Positions 21,198 through 30,489 of a DNA stretch of 50,908 nt are shown here, in pieces. The position numbers and the translations under genes are program-made. The DNA is from Companilactobacillus kedongensis. Its GTDB lineage: Bacteria > Bacillota > Bacilli > Lactobacillales > Lactobacillaceae. The notes beneath the pieces were generated by a model. It searched no databases. It saw only the letters and a program-made list of their open reading frames with translations, and was not told where the DNA came from. The stretch lies in NCBI RefSeq assembly GCF_003946625.1, contig NZ_RHOR01000016.1, positions 1-50,908 on the forward strand, written 5' to 3'. The stretch's first letter is position 1. The number at the start of each line of letters is the position of its first letter.

Positions 21198-22553
21198 ATG
21201 GAAAAACCAAACATAAAAAAGAATGATCAAATAGAATTAAATATTGAAGATTTATCATACGAAGGAAAAGGTGTTGCTAAAGTTAATGACTTTACACTCT
21301 TTGTTGATAATGCCTTACCTGGAGAAGTTGTCAAAGCTACAATTTTAAAAGTTGGTAAAAGCTATGGTTTCGCGAAAGCTACTGAAATTATTAAGAAGTC
21401 ACCACATCGTGTTGAAACAATTGACAATGTTTATACTAGGACCGGAATTGCTCCTCTAAGCCACTTAGAGTATTCAGAGCAATTGAAATTCAAACAGAAA
21501 CAAGTAGAAATTGACTTTAAGAAAGCCAAATTAGATATCAAAGTCAATCCAACTTTGGGTATGGAAAATCCTTTACATTATCGTAACAAAGCTCAAGTTC
21601 CAGTTAGACAAATTGACGGTAAGTTAACAACAGGATTTTATCGTCGTCATTCGCATGATCTTGTACCAATGGAAAATTATTTGATCCAAGATCCTGAAAT
21701 TGATGCAGAAATTATTAGTGTTCGTGATATCTTACGTAAGTATAATGTCCGCGGATTTGACGAAGTTAATTTCAAAGGTCAAATCAGAACAATTATGGTC
21801 AGACGTGCATATTACACTGGCGAAATGATGGTAGTCTTAGTATCACGTGTCCGTGATATTTCTCATTACAAAGAAATATCTGCTGAAATTATGAAGAATA
21901 AAGATGTTAAGTCAGTTTATTTAAACATCAATTCTAAGAAGACCAATGTAATCATGGGTAATGAAATGATTTTACTAGCTGGCAGTCCATATATCGACGA
22001 TCAGTTGTTGGGTCATACTTATAGAATTTCACCGCGTTCTTTCTACCAAGTAAATCCCGTTCAAACACAAAACTTATATCAATTAGCAATCGATAAGGCT
22101 GAATTAAATGGTAGTGAAAAAGTAGTTGATGCCTATTCAGGTATTGGAACGATCAGTTTATCATTAGCGGAAAAGGTTAAGCATGTCACTGGTATTGAAG
22201 TTATTGAAGATGCCGTAAAAGATGCTCAACAAAATGCTGATATCAATAAGATCGAAAATGCTGACTTTATCGTAGGTAAAACGGAAGCTGTTTTAAATGA
22301 TTGGGCTAAGGATAATCGAAAGATGGATGTTTTGATGGTCGATCCACCACGTAAGGGATTGGCAAGTTCATTGATCGATTCAATTAAGAATTTAAAACCA
22401 AGAAAAATGGTTTATATCAGTTGTAATCCTGCTACATTGGCTCGTGATTTAGCTTTACTTGAAGATACTTATAATATTGGTGAAGCAAATCCAGTTGATA
22501 TGTTCCCAATGACAAATCATATTGAATGTGTCATCAGTTTGAACCTCAAATAA
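21198..22553 (+). CDS. rlmCD: 23S rRNA (uracil-5)-methyltransferase, RlmCD type
   Basis: A 451-residue class I SAM methyltransferase with an N-terminal TRAM domain (about 8-65), probably making m5U in 23S rRNA. The catalytic cysteine lies in MVYISCNPATLARDL (about 407-421), with the DPPRKGL motif just before. The cysteine-rich CGGCQLQHL segment that binds Fe-S in many homologs is replaced by GIAPLSHL (about 82-89), a change common in lactic acid bacteria. It may be RlmD-like or RlmCD; the sequence alone does not fix the target uridine. Confidence 0.9.
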   Translation: MEKPNIKKNDQIELNIEDLSYEGKGVAKVNDFTLFVDNALPGEVVKATILKVGKSYGFAKATEIIKKSPHRVETIDNVYTRTGIAPLSHLEYSEQLKFKQKQVEIDFKKAKLDIKVNPTLGMENPLHYRNKAQVPVRQIDGKLTTGFYRRHSHDLVPMENYLIQDPEIDAEIISVRDILRKYNVRGFDEVNFKGQIRTIMVRRAYYTGEMMVVLVSRVRDISHYKEISAEIMKNKDVKSVYLNINSKKTNVIMGNEMILLAGSPYIDDQLLGHTYRISPRSFYQVNPVQTQNLYQLAIDKAELNGSEKVVDAYSGIGTISLSLAEKVKHVTGIEVIEDAVKDAQQNADINKIENADFIVGKTEAVLNDWAKDNRKMDVLMVDPPRKGLASSLIDSIKNLKPRKMVYISCNPATLARDLALLEDTYNIGEANPVDMFPMTNHIECVISLNLK

Positions 22554-22650
22554 CGTTTATAGGCGATAATGGTACGTTTATAGATTTTTGTAATCTGTTT
22601 GTAAAATATATGAAATAATGTTCTCAACAATATTTATAAGGAGCATTATT

Positions 22651-22887
22651 ATGAAACAAATGGTTTTGAACGGTGAGAGTGTTCAATTGGGCGACAATTT
22701 AAGAAACTACCGTGTGAGACAAAATCTTTCAGAACGAGAAGTTTCCAAAATGTTGCACGTTGATATTACAACTATTTCTAAATATGAACATAATGTCAGA
22801 ACTCCTGACATTTATATGATGATTCGTTTTGCTGACGTTTATAATGTCACTTTGGATCGTCTAGTTGGTCGCAAAAGAAAAAGATAG
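22651..22887 (+). CDS. Small XRE-family transcriptional regulator
   Basis: A 78-residue single helix-turn-helix protein (LGDNLRNYRVRQNLSEREVS, then KMLHVDITTISKYEHNVRTP). It has a clear AAGGAG site before ATG at 22651; the longer frame from 22618 has none. It stands alone, convergent with the two-component system, and shares a bidirectional terminator with it. The target is unknown. Confidence 0.85.
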   Translation: MKQMVLNGESVQLGDNLRNYRVRQNLSEREVSKMLHVDITTISKYEHNVRTPDIYMMIRFADVYNVTLDRLVGRKRKR

Positions 22888-22909
22888 TAATTTTAAATTG
22901 TAAAAAAAT

Positions 22910-22942
22910 AAAACCTGTGGGGATTTTCCCTACAGGTTTTTT
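22910..22942. terminator. Bidirectional terminator between XRE gene and response-regulator gene
   Basis: AAAACCTGT/ACAGGTTTT with inner GGG/CCC; A-run on one side and T-run on the other. Confidence 0.9.
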
Positions 22943-23670
22943 AGTTTCTCGGTTAATTCTTTAGTTTTACGGAATGAAACTTTGCAAGTTGAACCATCAA
23001 TGAATGATAATTCTTTTTTACTGGAGTCAAAGCTGGTGATGTTTTCTAGATTTACTAAGTAACTACGATCACATCTAAATAAATTAGTGTATTGTTCTTC
23101 AAGTGCATTCAGAGAACCAATAAATTCAGCACGCTGATTTTTAGCGATAAGAGTAACTTTTCCAGGTGCACTTTTTTCGGTCAGTAGCATAATGACATCA
23201 TCCATGATTATCGAGAAGTATCGTTCACCAATTTTATATCCAAAAAGATTCTGTGAGTAATGAGTATACTTTTCAATATTTAGTTGAACCGATTGAATAT
23301 CGTTATTGATTCTTTCTTTTATATCGTCAAAACCTTTATCTTTTAAGATGTAATCTAATGGTGCAATTCTTCTTTCGAGAGTTACAATGGACAATTCGTC
23401 ATGTGTAGTTATAAAAACGATTTGTGCCAAAGGGACTTGCTGTCTAATCTTGGTTGCTGCTTCTAGTCCAGCCATTTTATTGTTGTCAATTTCCATGTCT
23501 AAGAAGAAAAGACCTTGTTCGGGTAGTGGATCAGTAAATAGGTCTTCAGTGGTTGCTACGGCTTTTTTTAGTTCCATTGGGGCGTCATTTATCATAATGC
23601 CATTATTGATAAACATTTTATAATGCTGACGTTGAATATCGTTATCTTCTAATAAGAATACAGGAAACAT
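22930..23670 (-). CDS. AgrA/ComE-type LytTR response regulator
   Basis: A 246-residue protein: receiver domain (about 1-125; FLLEDN acidic pocket, phospho-Asp in FFLDMEID, about 58) and a LytTR DNA-binding domain (about 140-244) with FRCDRSYLVNLENI. Such regulators bind paired direct repeats and usually respond to a peptide signal. It begins directly after the kinase stop (adjacent, no gap), so the pair is one operon. Confidence 0.93.
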   Translation of the reverse strand: MFPVFLLEDNDIQRQHYKMFINNGIMINDAPMELKKAVATTEDLFTDPLPEQGLFFLDMEIDNNKMAGLEAATKIRQQVPLAQIVFITTHDELSIVTLERRIAPLDYILKDKGFDDIKERINNDIQSVQLNIEKYTHYSQNLFGYKIGERYFSIIMDDVIMLLTEKSAPGKVTLIAKNQRAEFIGSLNALEEQYTNLFRCDRSYLVNLENITSFDSSKKELSFIDGSTCKVSFRKTKELTEKLKNL

Positions 23671-25014
23671 TTATTCACTTCCTAACACAATTAGGGTCAT
23701 CATCAGATGATTATGGATAATTTTTGAATCCAAAAATAGATTTTCGGAATGGTCAACGAGTTCTTTAACATTAGTTAGGCCAAATCCAGTGTGATTTTTT
23801 TTAGTAGAAAATCCGCAGTCGAATATTTGATTGAGATTTACATGCTCGTTTATTTTGTTATCGACGGTTATTTCTAAGGTATTGCCGGTTTTGAAGAATG
23901 CACAAGTAACGGTTTTGTCTTCTGATTTTTGAACGTGTTCGATTGCATTATCTAGCAGTATTCCTAAAGCTCTCACAATAGCAATATTTGGTTGGATCTT
24001 GTAATGTTTTTGATCTAACTCAAAATGAATGTTGATATCTCGGGCTTTAGCACTGAAAAACTTCTGGATCAATAATCCGCGAATGGCATCATTGTCGATA
24101 GATTGGATCTGTGTGATACTGCCACTTTGAACGTTGTTCAAATCTTTTTCCTCGTCTAGTAGAGCACCATAGTAGTACTTCAATTGTTTAGAGTCGTTAT
24201 CTTCCAAGACTTGATTTAGCGATAGCATAATATTTTGAAAATCATGTTTGAATTTTCTTAACTCGGTATATTGCTTTTCAACTAAAGTTAAGTAATTATT
24301 CAATTGTTCATTACGTTCGATTTTTTCTTTAGCTTCAGTTTGTAAGGCAAAGGTTTTAATAAAGAAAGTTACTTGCCAGTAAGTGAAGCAGATAAGAATG
24401 GTAAAAATAATGATCAATGCTGCTTGGATGGTTGCAGTAACTTCCTGAAAATCACTGATAGTCATGATGGCTATCAATGAAATGAATACACTCAAGGAAA
24501 TCATAAAGACACGGTTACCCAAGTGATAATGTTCAATCTGTAGCCTGGTTTGAGTTATACGACTTCTGAATTGACTTACCACAATTATAAATACCAAAAC
24601 GAGCATCACTGTCACAATAACAGTCAGTCCAATGAAGACATTTTGATATTTTTCAAGTGTTCTCAGACGCCATTGGCCTGAAGAAATAAATAGCAATATT
24701 CTGGCGATATAAGTAGCTAAACTAGAGATGATCAATTGCAAGTTAGCTGCCATTACTAAAGAAATACCAGCTTTTAAATCCAGCTTATGATTTTTTGCTA
24801 AAGCTAATTGCATCGCTAAAAGAAAACCAACAAATAATAGAATAAAAATATCATCAAGAAATAGACCGATATAGGCGAAAATTAAAGAACCCAAAATATC
24901 AGTCAAAATATACAGTGGTTTAAATTCTTTTAAGAAATAATGTGTCAGCTGCAACATTAAAAACACAATTGCAAAGTTATTGACTAAGCTGAGATTCCAA
25001 TCTATATATACCAT
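23671..25014 (-). CDS. AgrC-like sensor histidine kinase (HPK10/GHKL)
   Basis: A 447-residue protein with about six membrane segments (1-230), a linker, a phospho-acceptor segment FKHDFQNIMLSL (about 260-271) and a GHKL ATPase (N-box DNAIEHV, G-box GFGLTNVKELV). This is the peptide-sensing kinase class of AgrC, BlpH and PlnB. No AgrB-like processing gene, double-glycine peptide or AgrD-like peptide is visible within 2 kb, so its ligand is unknown. The start ATG at 25014 has only a weak ribosome site. It follows the hydrolase gene by 38 bases. Confidence 0.92.
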   Translation of the reverse strand: MVYIDWNLSLVNNFAIVFLMLQLTHYFLKEFKPLYILTDILGSLIFAYIGLFLDDIFILLFVGFLLAMQLALAKNHKLDLKAGISLVMAANLQLIISSLATYIARILLFISSGQWRLRTLEKYQNVFIGLTVIVTVMLVLVFIIVVSQFRSRITQTRLQIEHYHLGNRVFMISLSVFISLIAIMTISDFQEVTATIQAALIIIFTILICFTYWQVTFFIKTFALQTEAKEKIERNEQLNNYLTLVEKQYTELRKFKHDFQNIMLSLNQVLEDNDSKQLKYYYGALLDEEKDLNNVQSGSITQIQSIDNDAIRGLLIQKFFSAKARDINIHFELDQKHYKIQPNIAIVRALGILLDNAIEHVQKSEDKTVTCAFFKTGNTLEITVDNKINEHVNLNQIFDCGFSTKKNHTGFGLTNVKELVDHSENLFLDSKIIHNHLMMTLIVLGSE

Positions 25015-25052
25015 ATCAACATTGTATTTAAGTTTTCATGGTAATACAAGAT

Positions 25053-25913
25053 TTAACGGGGATTCTTACTTGGTGTCTGTGCTGGATTATTCTTATTATT
25101 TCCGATCATATATTGATGGAAGAGAATTATGAATTGAGAATTAGCAATCATATCGGAATGTTGAGCCTTATCTCCGGTCAAAGTGATCAGGGTGTAGTGT
25201 TTAATAATACCTTCAAAAATATATTTGCCAGAGTCGACACTCCCTAATGGAACAATTCCATCATCGGTATAAAGTTTAGTACCAGCGATAGAATAGTAAG
25301 CTAAATCAGCCGGTAATTTATCGCGATGTTTGATAAAATCATTTAGCATTTGTGTTCGGTTATTACTATTTTTTTCTTCAAAGTTATATGGGGAACCAAC
25401 TGTCAGCATTTGATTTACATCGAATGTATTACTGTCAAAATAGTGTTCTAAATAATAAGTCCAGATCAGACCGCCATTTGAGTGTCCAAATGCGTTGAAA
25501 TTATTGAAGCGATAACGTTGCTTTAATTGATCGAAAGCAATACTAAACCAGCGAGCCTGTTTTTTGATATTGTCATATCCATCGTTATTATTTTGAAAAC
25601 CGACGACGATAAATGGTCTAGTATCACCGGCCTTGATCGTACCGGAATAGGTTATTTTATCGTTAGTATGGACGGTTAACTTCAGAAGGCTGTGATGTTC
25701 TCCATATTTTGAATTGATGGTTTTAACTAAGTCGTCAAATCTATTTGCTGAGGCGCTGCTACCAGGGATCATGATGATAGGGGACATTGGAGAATTATAA
25801 CGACCGGCCATGGTTTTGACGCTATTCTTATTCCACAAATAGGATGGTATCCCTAGAAGCACTAGGAATAAGGCTAGAAAAACTAAATATTTAAAATTTC
25901 TTTTATTGGCCAT
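25053..25913 (-). CDS. Membrane-anchored alpha/beta hydrolase (DUF915-type)
   Basis: A 286-residue protein. One N-terminal membrane anchor (about 8-26) is followed by an alpha/beta hydrolase of the DUF915 cell-surface type. The nucleophile elbow is GHSNGG (about 156-161), with MIPGSSASANRFD as the likely oxyanion region and a C-terminal QHSDMIANSQ carrying the candidate histidine. It starts at ATG 25913, inside the 3' end of the EIIC gene (overlap ATGGCCAATAA), so translation is coupled. The substrate is unknown; a lipid or glycan ester is plausible. Confidence 0.82.
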   Translation of the reverse strand: MANKRNFKYLVFLALFLVLLGIPSYLWNKNSVKTMAGRYNSPMSPIIMIPGSSASANRFDDLVKTINSKYGEHHSLLKLTVHTNDKITYSGTIKAGDTRPFIVVGFQNNNDGYDNIKKQARWFSIAFDQLKQRYRFNNFNAFGHSNGGLIWTYYLEHYFDSNTFDVNQMLTVGSPYNFEEKNSNNRTQMLNDFIKHRDKLPADLAYYSIAGTKLYTDDGIVPLGSVDSGKYIFEGIIKHYTLITLTGDKAQHSDMIANSQFIILFHQYMIGNNKNNPAQTPSKNPR

Positions 25914-27240
25914 CAATATCACCTTCTTCGATAGCGAGATTATCAATTTTCTTTAACTTTTCGGCTATTTTTACAAAGGGAATATATATATATACTGAAA
26001 CGACAATGTCAATCAAAGTAAATATTAAAGCTTGCCAGCTACCATTAGTACCAATAAAAGCGATCAAAGGTCCCGGTGTACCAGAAGGAATCGGGTATAC
26101 ACACGGTGGCATTAAATGTAGAGAAAGAGCTGTAGCTGCAATTAGCATACTGATCAAGGGTGCCATAATAAAGGGAATCAAAAAGACGATATTAAACATA
26201 ACGGGAATTCCGGTCATAATACCACTATTGATATTGAAAACACTGGGGATCATGGTCCACTTAGCAACAGTTTGAAAGTCAGGATCACGTGATACTAAAA
26301 AGATAGCTATGATCAGGGCAAGAGTTGAACCGGCACCACCAAAAGTAGCGAAGGCATGATATAAAGAATTGCTGGTTAAATCATGCGGAGCACCCCAAGC
26401 TGTGTGGTGATTTAAGGCGTAATAGAGATTATCTAAAATGTTAGGATCACTTTTTTCAATATCTAGTGGTGAATACGGACCCGACCATCCCAAAAATGAC
26501 ATGATGATCGTATAAAGAGCGATCCCACTTATTTTGAGGAATTCGATCCCTGAATTGTTACTTTGATAATTGGTAGCCAATGAGTCCATGAATTCATCAG
26601 GCAAATGAGAATAATAAGCTACATTTACTAAGGCACTGAATAGGGCCGCAATCAGAATAACTATTAGAATAGAACGTAGTGAAATAAATGTTCTCTGTAA
26701 GATATTACTAGTAAAATTTGGCAGATGTTTATGAGGTATCTCAGGACTAGTTTGTTTGAATATCCATCCGACAAACATACCTAATAGAATCGCAAATAAA
26801 GTACCACGAATACTTAACAAATTGTTATGGAATGATAGTGGTTGTGCTTTTGAATAAATATAAGAAATGATCAGTAAAGCTACCATACTAGTTAGGCCAG
26901 CCAATTGATCATCTCTTTTAAAGTGTTTAGCAGTGTATTTTGCAGCTCCAAAAGCAGCTAAGACGGATACAAAGCCTAAAGTTAAGTTTGATAAATTATT
27001 AGTGACTCCGATAATTGAATTTACCAACCAATTATCTTCAAAATCTGGCAGTAATGTGCCGATAAAACCTTCCTTACTTAGAATTACGGCTTGAATTATT
27101 TTGAGAAAACTTCCTATTAACACGAATGGGAAAATCATAAAAAGTGTTTTTTGTGCAATTTTATAGAATAGAAGTTGTTGGAGTTTTAGGGTGATTTTTG
27201 CCAAGGATCTCTCAAACTTGTTAGTAAATAATTTATTCAT
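25903..27240 (-). CDS. PTS lactose/cellobiose-family EIIC
   Basis: A 445-residue membrane protein with about 10 hydrophobic segments, of the CelB/LacE EIIC family (MSFLGWSGPYSP, GAPHDLTSN and PCVYPIPSGTPGPL segments). EIIC proteins move beta-glucosides or related sugars while EIIB phosphorylates them. No EIIA or EIIB gene lies nearby, so it would need partners encoded elsewhere or have another role. ATG at 27240 has AGGTG upstream; GTG at 27249 is an in-frame alternative. It is the first gene of the cluster with the hydrolase and the AgrCA-type pair. Confidence 0.85.
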   Translation of the reverse strand: MNKLFTNKFERSLAKITLKLQQLLFYKIAQKTLFMIFPFVLIGSFLKIIQAVILSKEGFIGTLLPDFEDNWLVNSIIGVTNNLSNLTLGFVSVLAAFGAAKYTAKHFKRDDQLAGLTSMVALLIISYIYSKAQPLSFHNNLLSIRGTLFAILLGMFVGWIFKQTSPEIPHKHLPNFTSNILQRTFISLRSILIVILIAALFSALVNVAYYSHLPDEFMDSLATNYQSNNSGIEFLKISGIALYTIIMSFLGWSGPYSPLDIEKSDPNILDNLYYALNHHTAWGAPHDLTSNSLYHAFATFGGAGSTLALIIAIFLVSRDPDFQTVAKWTMIPSVFNINSGIMTGIPVMFNIVFLIPFIMAPLISMLIAATALSLHLMPPCVYPIPSGTPGPLIAFIGTNGSWQALIFTLIDIVVSVYIYIPFVKIAEKLKKIDNLAIEEGDIDGQ

Positions 27241-27397
27241 TTCCAACACCTGCGATGTATGTAACTCTAAATTTACCCAAATTATAACTTTATAGATTTA
27301 TTTTGGCTATTATAGAGAAACCTTTTCTCAGCTGCTAAAAGTTTTTTTATGGCAATTATTGAACGAAATCAGTAGAATTATATGCAGAGGTGATTTG

Positions 27398-28396
27398 ATG
27401 ATAAATTTAGGGATTATTGGAACAAACTGGATTACCAAGCAGTTCGTTGATGCTAGTGATGAAACTAAAAGTTTTGAATTGACACATGTCTATTCCAGGA
27501 CTGAGGCTAAGGCACAATCATTTGTTGACGATTTGTCAAAGTCTAATATTAGTATCAGTACCGATCTAGAACAATTTTTTGGAAGTACCGATTTTGATGC
27601 TGTTTATATTGCATCGCCAAACAGTTTGCATTTTTCACAGGCTAAAATGGCTATTGAGCATGGTAAGAATGTTATTGTAGAAAAACCAAGTGCTTCTAAT
27701 ATTAGAGAATTCACTATTTTGGACCAATTAGCACATCAAAAAGGAGTCTTCTTAATTGAAGCTGCAAGACATATTCAAGAGCCAATTTTTAAGACAGTTC
27801 AAGAATATGTGGAAAAAAATCGTGATCAATTAACTGGAGCAACTATTTCTTATATGAAGTATTCCAGCAAGTTTGATGATTTCTTGGCTGGCAATGTACC
27901 TAATGTCTTCTCTACAGACTTTTCTGGAGGGGCATTGTACGACTTAGGTGTTTACACAGTTTATGATGCTGTAGTCTTATTTGGACAACCAGAAGATGTC
28001 CATTATCAAGCAGAATTTTTGAGTAGTGGAATTGATGGTAGCGGGACATTGACGTTGAACTACAAGAATTTTGATGTGAATATTATTGTTGGTAAGACAA
28101 AGAACTCATACCTATCAACAGAAATCTATTTTGGCAAGAAGACTTTGCTACTAGATAATGGTGGAGACATAACCAAGGTATCAGAAGCCGATGCTCAAAA
28201 GAAGATCAATGAGATCCCCACAACTAAGAGTGACAATCCGATGGATTCGGAATCGATCGAGTTTGCTAGAATAATTAATGAGAATGATCAAGCAGCTTAT
28301 GATAAACTATTCGGATATGCTCGAAAAGTTAACCGTATTTTGGAACAAGCCAGAATGAGTGCTGGACTTGTATTCAAAGCAGATAAGGAATACTAA
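27398..28396 (+). CDS. Gfo/Idh/MocA-family oxidoreductase
   Basis: A 332-residue NAD(P)-dependent dehydrogenase of the Gfo/Idh/MocA family. The N-terminal Rossmann segment LGIIGTNWIT (about 3-12), YIASPNSLHF and the EKPSASN motif with the catalytic lysine (about 93) are visible. The substrate, a sugar or polyol derivative, is undetermined. ATG at 27398 follows GAGGTG. The next gene starts one base after its stop, so the pair is likely cotranscribed. The gap 27241-27397 holds no clear gene; a GAGAAA/TTCTC hairpin lies near 27316-27330. Confidence 0.88.
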   Translation: MINLGIIGTNWITKQFVDASDETKSFELTHVYSRTEAKAQSFVDDLSKSNISISTDLEQFFGSTDFDAVYIASPNSLHFSQAKMAIEHGKNVIVEKPSASNIREFTILDQLAHQKGVFLIEAARHIQEPIFKTVQEYVEKNRDQLTGATISYMKYSSKFDDFLAGNVPNVFSTDFSGGALYDLGVYTVYDAVVLFGQPEDVHYQAEFLSSGIDGSGTLTLNYKNFDVNIIVGKTKNSYLSTEIYFGKKTLLLDNGGDITKVSEADAQKKINEIPTTKSDNPMDSESIEFARIINENDQAAYDKLFGYARKVNRILEQARMSAGLVFKADKEY

Positions 28397-28397
28397 A

Positions 28398-29618
28398 TTG
28401 AAAATACCAATTTTATACGAAGATTATTTTAAAGATAATCAATTTGAGTCTTTAACAAAGATTCAAGAAACAGTCTATCAACCATTTAAGGAGGGTCATG
28501 ATCTAGTAGCCATGGCCCCAACTGGTTCAGGTAAGACTTTGGCTTTTACTATGCCAATGATCGAAACTTTAGTACCAAAAGATGGACTTCAAGTTCTTAT
28601 TTTAGAACCATCACAGGAACTAGCAATGCAGGTACGTGATGTGATCCAACCTTTGGCTAAATTAGTTGATTGTAAGGTTCAGGCAGTAACTGGTGGAGCC
28701 AACCCACAACGCCAATTGAAGAAGTTAAAAGAAAAACCAGAAATTTTGATTGCTACTTTGGGACGTTTAAAGGAATTGACCGAAGCACGTAAAGTTAAAT
28801 TGGGTAATATTCAAACTGTCATCGTTGATGAAGCTGATGAAATGTTGAATGAATCAAAACTTGAGCCAGTTCGTGAAACTATCGACCAGATGCCTGGGGA
28901 TGTTCAAATGACATTCTTCTCTGCAACTGGAAATGACATTTTTGCCGATATGCACAAATGGTTTGGTAAAGATTTTGAGGTCATCGATCAACGTGATGAT
29001 AAAACATATACTGCTGGGATCAAGCATTACTTTATTAATGCAGCTTCCGACAACACTAAAGATGCGTTGATCCGTGAGATGGCCCATAACAAGAAATTCA
29101 AAGGGATCGTTTTCTTTAATAACTCACGATCATTGCATAAAGTTATCAGTGACCTGCATCATAATAAAACTAACTTTGTTGGCTTGGATAGTAAGATGTC
29201 CTCACAACAACGTAAGGCTGCTGTACAACTCTTTTCTTCAAATAAGGTCAACTTATTGCTGACAACTGATGTCGCTGCTAGAGGTATGGATATTGATGAT
29301 ATTACAGTGATCATTAATTACATGGTTGTACGTGATAATAGTGAATATGTCCATCGTGCTGGTAGAACAGGAAGAATGGGTAAAGAAGGTAACGTGATCA
29401 CCTTTGGTAATACCCACGACTTTCGTAATTTAAATGAAATGGTCGACAGTGATGTTAAGAAGGTTTTCTTGAATCGTGATGGAACATTCTCTGATAAAGA
29501 CACTTATCGAAAGAATAAGCGCCACGATACTGTTCAAAAACCAAAACCTAAGCAAAAGAAACGTTTGCGTGACCAAAAGAACAAAGGTAAGAGACGTCAT
29601 AAAGATACTTTACATTAA
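28398..29618 (+). CDS. DEAD-box RNA helicase (YfmL-like)
   Basis: A 406-residue ATP-dependent RNA helicase. Q motif region (FESLTKIQ), motif I APTGSGKT, motif II DEAD (VDEADEML), motif III SAT, and motif VI HRAGRTGRMG are all intact. A lysine/arginine-rich tail (about 375-406) follows. The size and tail resemble B. subtilis YfmL, linked to ribosome assembly and growth in the cold, rather than the longer CshA. It starts with TTG at 28398 behind AAGGA. Confidence 0.9.
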   Translation: MKIPILYEDYFKDNQFESLTKIQETVYQPFKEGHDLVAMAPTGSGKTLAFTMPMIETLVPKDGLQVLILEPSQELAMQVRDVIQPLAKLVDCKVQAVTGGANPQRQLKKLKEKPEILIATLGRLKELTEARKVKLGNIQTVIVDEADEMLNESKLEPVRETIDQMPGDVQMTFFSATGNDIFADMHKWFGKDFEVIDQRDDKTYTAGIKHYFINAASDNTKDALIREMAHNKKFKGIVFFNNSRSLHKVISDLHHNKTNFVGLDSKMSSQQRKAAVQLFSSNKVNLLLTTDVAARGMDIDDITVIINYMVVRDNSEYVHRAGRTGRMGKEGNVITFGNTHDFRNLNEMVDSDVKKVFLNRDGTFSDKDTYRKNKRHDTVQKPKPKQKKRLRDQKNKGKRRHKDTLH

Positions 29619-29626
29619 TTCGTAAT

Positions 29627-29653
29627 GGTGGCACTATATTTACTAGTGCTACA
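29627..29653. repeat. Hairpin between DEAD-box gene and tRNA-Arg
   Basis: GTGGCACT and AGTGCTAC pair over 8 positions (one G-T) around ATATTTACT. No T-run follows. It may help tRNA processing or separate the two transcripts. Confidence 0.45.
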
Positions 29654-29654
29654 T

Positions 29655-29728
29655 GGTCCCTTGGCCCAGTTGGATAGAGCAACTGCCTCCTAAGCAGTAG
29701 GTCCCCGGTTCGATTCCGGGAGGGATCA
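29655..29728 (+). tRNA. tRNA-Arg (anticodon CCT)
   Basis: A complete 74-base cloverleaf. Acceptor GGTCCCT pairs with AGGGATC plus discriminator A; the anticodon stem ACTGC/GCAGT encloses CTCCTAA with anticodon CCT, reading the rare AGG codon; the T arm is CCCGG-TTCGATT-CCGGG. The CCA end is not encoded. This tRNA gene is a common integration site in Firmicutes. A terminator and a toxin-antitoxin module lie directly downstream. Confidence 0.97.
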
Positions 29729-29745
29729 TTCTTAGAAAAATAAAT

Positions 29746-29779
29746 AAAAAATGACTGGCCGGGTAGGCTAGTCATTTTT
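29746..29779. terminator. Bidirectional terminator after tRNA-Arg and higA
   Basis: AAAAATGACTGGCC pairs with GGCTAGTCATTTTT around GGGTA. Confidence 0.92.
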
Positions 29780-29783
29780 GCTT

Positions 29784-30065
29784 TTAAACGATATTTATTT
29801 GAAGTGACATCCCTAAAGAATTAACCAGTTTGTTTAGTGTGGCTATGCTGGTATTATGACCATTTTCAATTCTGGCAATGGTTGACTTAGGGACACCTGA
29901 TAATGATGCTAATTCTCTTTGAGAAATGTTCTTTTGTCTTCTGGCGGATGACAAAGAGAAGGCAATATCCAGTTTACTTAGTTCCTCTTTATATACTTTC
30001 TTAGATTTTTCATCAGGAAAAGCTAATTTTTCCATATCTTTTAGTGAAATATTATTTTCTATCAT
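29784..30065 (-). CDS. higA: HigA-family antitoxin (XRE)
   Basis: A 93-residue protein with a Cro/C1 helix-turn-helix (SQRELASLSGVPKSTIARIE, about 47-66). It follows the toxin gene, overlapping its end by 14 bases, which is the order of HigBA modules. It should bind and silence the toxin and repress the shared promoter. A paralog without a toxin is at 2260-2535. The ribosome site AAGGAA lies inside the toxin gene. Confidence 0.88.
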   Translation of the reverse strand: MIENNISLKDMEKLAFPDEKSKKVYKEELSKLDIAFSLSSARRQKNISQRELASLSGVPKSTIARIENGHNTSIATLNKLVNSLGMSLQINIV

Positions 30066-30408
30066 TATAAAGTTCCTTTCTAAGTTTTTTCATTTTCGAT
30101 ATTTCATATTGGGGAGTTTTTTGTGACTTTTTGGTAAATCCATTGGTAATTATGTATTTTTGGGCATAGACATGAAAATATAAACATCTTTGAATATTGT
30201 TTCCAAGTTGCGATCTTATTTCAAATTCATTGGATCCTATTTTCTTAATGTATCCTAAAGATATTGCCTTACTAATTCCGAACACTTCTGTTTTTTTTAT
30301 AATACCAAGTAATTTGGCCTTGTCTCTCAATGGCAATCTTAAGATAAAATCTTTTATTTCACTTTGTCCATTTTTTCGAGTGTAAAATTCAAATATAGGA
30401 TTTTGCAT
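30052..30408 (-). CDS. higB: HigB/RelE-superfamily toxin (Gp49-like)
   Basis: A 118-residue protein of the phage-derived Gp49-like/HigB family: FEFYTRKNGQSEIKDFILRL at the N-terminus, a central LGYIKKIGSNEFEIRSQLGNN with the basic and ER-like residues of the RelE fold, and LYFHVYAQKYIITNGFTKKSQKTP. Members usually cleave mRNA at the ribosome. It is full length, so the module is probably intact. It lies next to tRNA-Arg. Confidence 0.87.
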   Translation of the reverse strand: MQNPIFEFYTRKNGQSEIKDFILRLPLRDKAKLLGIIKKTEVFGISKAISLGYIKKIGSNEFEIRSQLGNNIQRCLYFHVYAQKYIITNGFTKKSQKTPQYEISKMKKLRKELYNDRK

Positions 30409-30434
30409 TGCTTAGTATACTCCGATTATCTATT

Positions 30435-30471
30435 TGGTCCAATAAATAAGACCACTTTTGATTTTGTCTAA
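30435..30471 (-). promoter_or_regulatory. higBA promoter with inverted-repeat operator
   Basis: On the minus strand, TTAGAC (30466-30471), a 17-base spacer and TATTTA (30443-30448) form a promoter. TGGTC (30435-30439) and GACCA (30450-30454), an inverted repeat with a 10-base spacer, flank the -10 box. This is a likely site for autorepression by HigA. Confidence 0.6.
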
Positions 30472-30489
30472 CTATATAAAAATTACGCA

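Noticed and set aside
25038-25247. Plus-strand 69-codon frame near the kinase start, considered as a signal peptide gene
   Set aside because: Antisense to the hydrolase gene, without a ribosome site or double-glycine leader.
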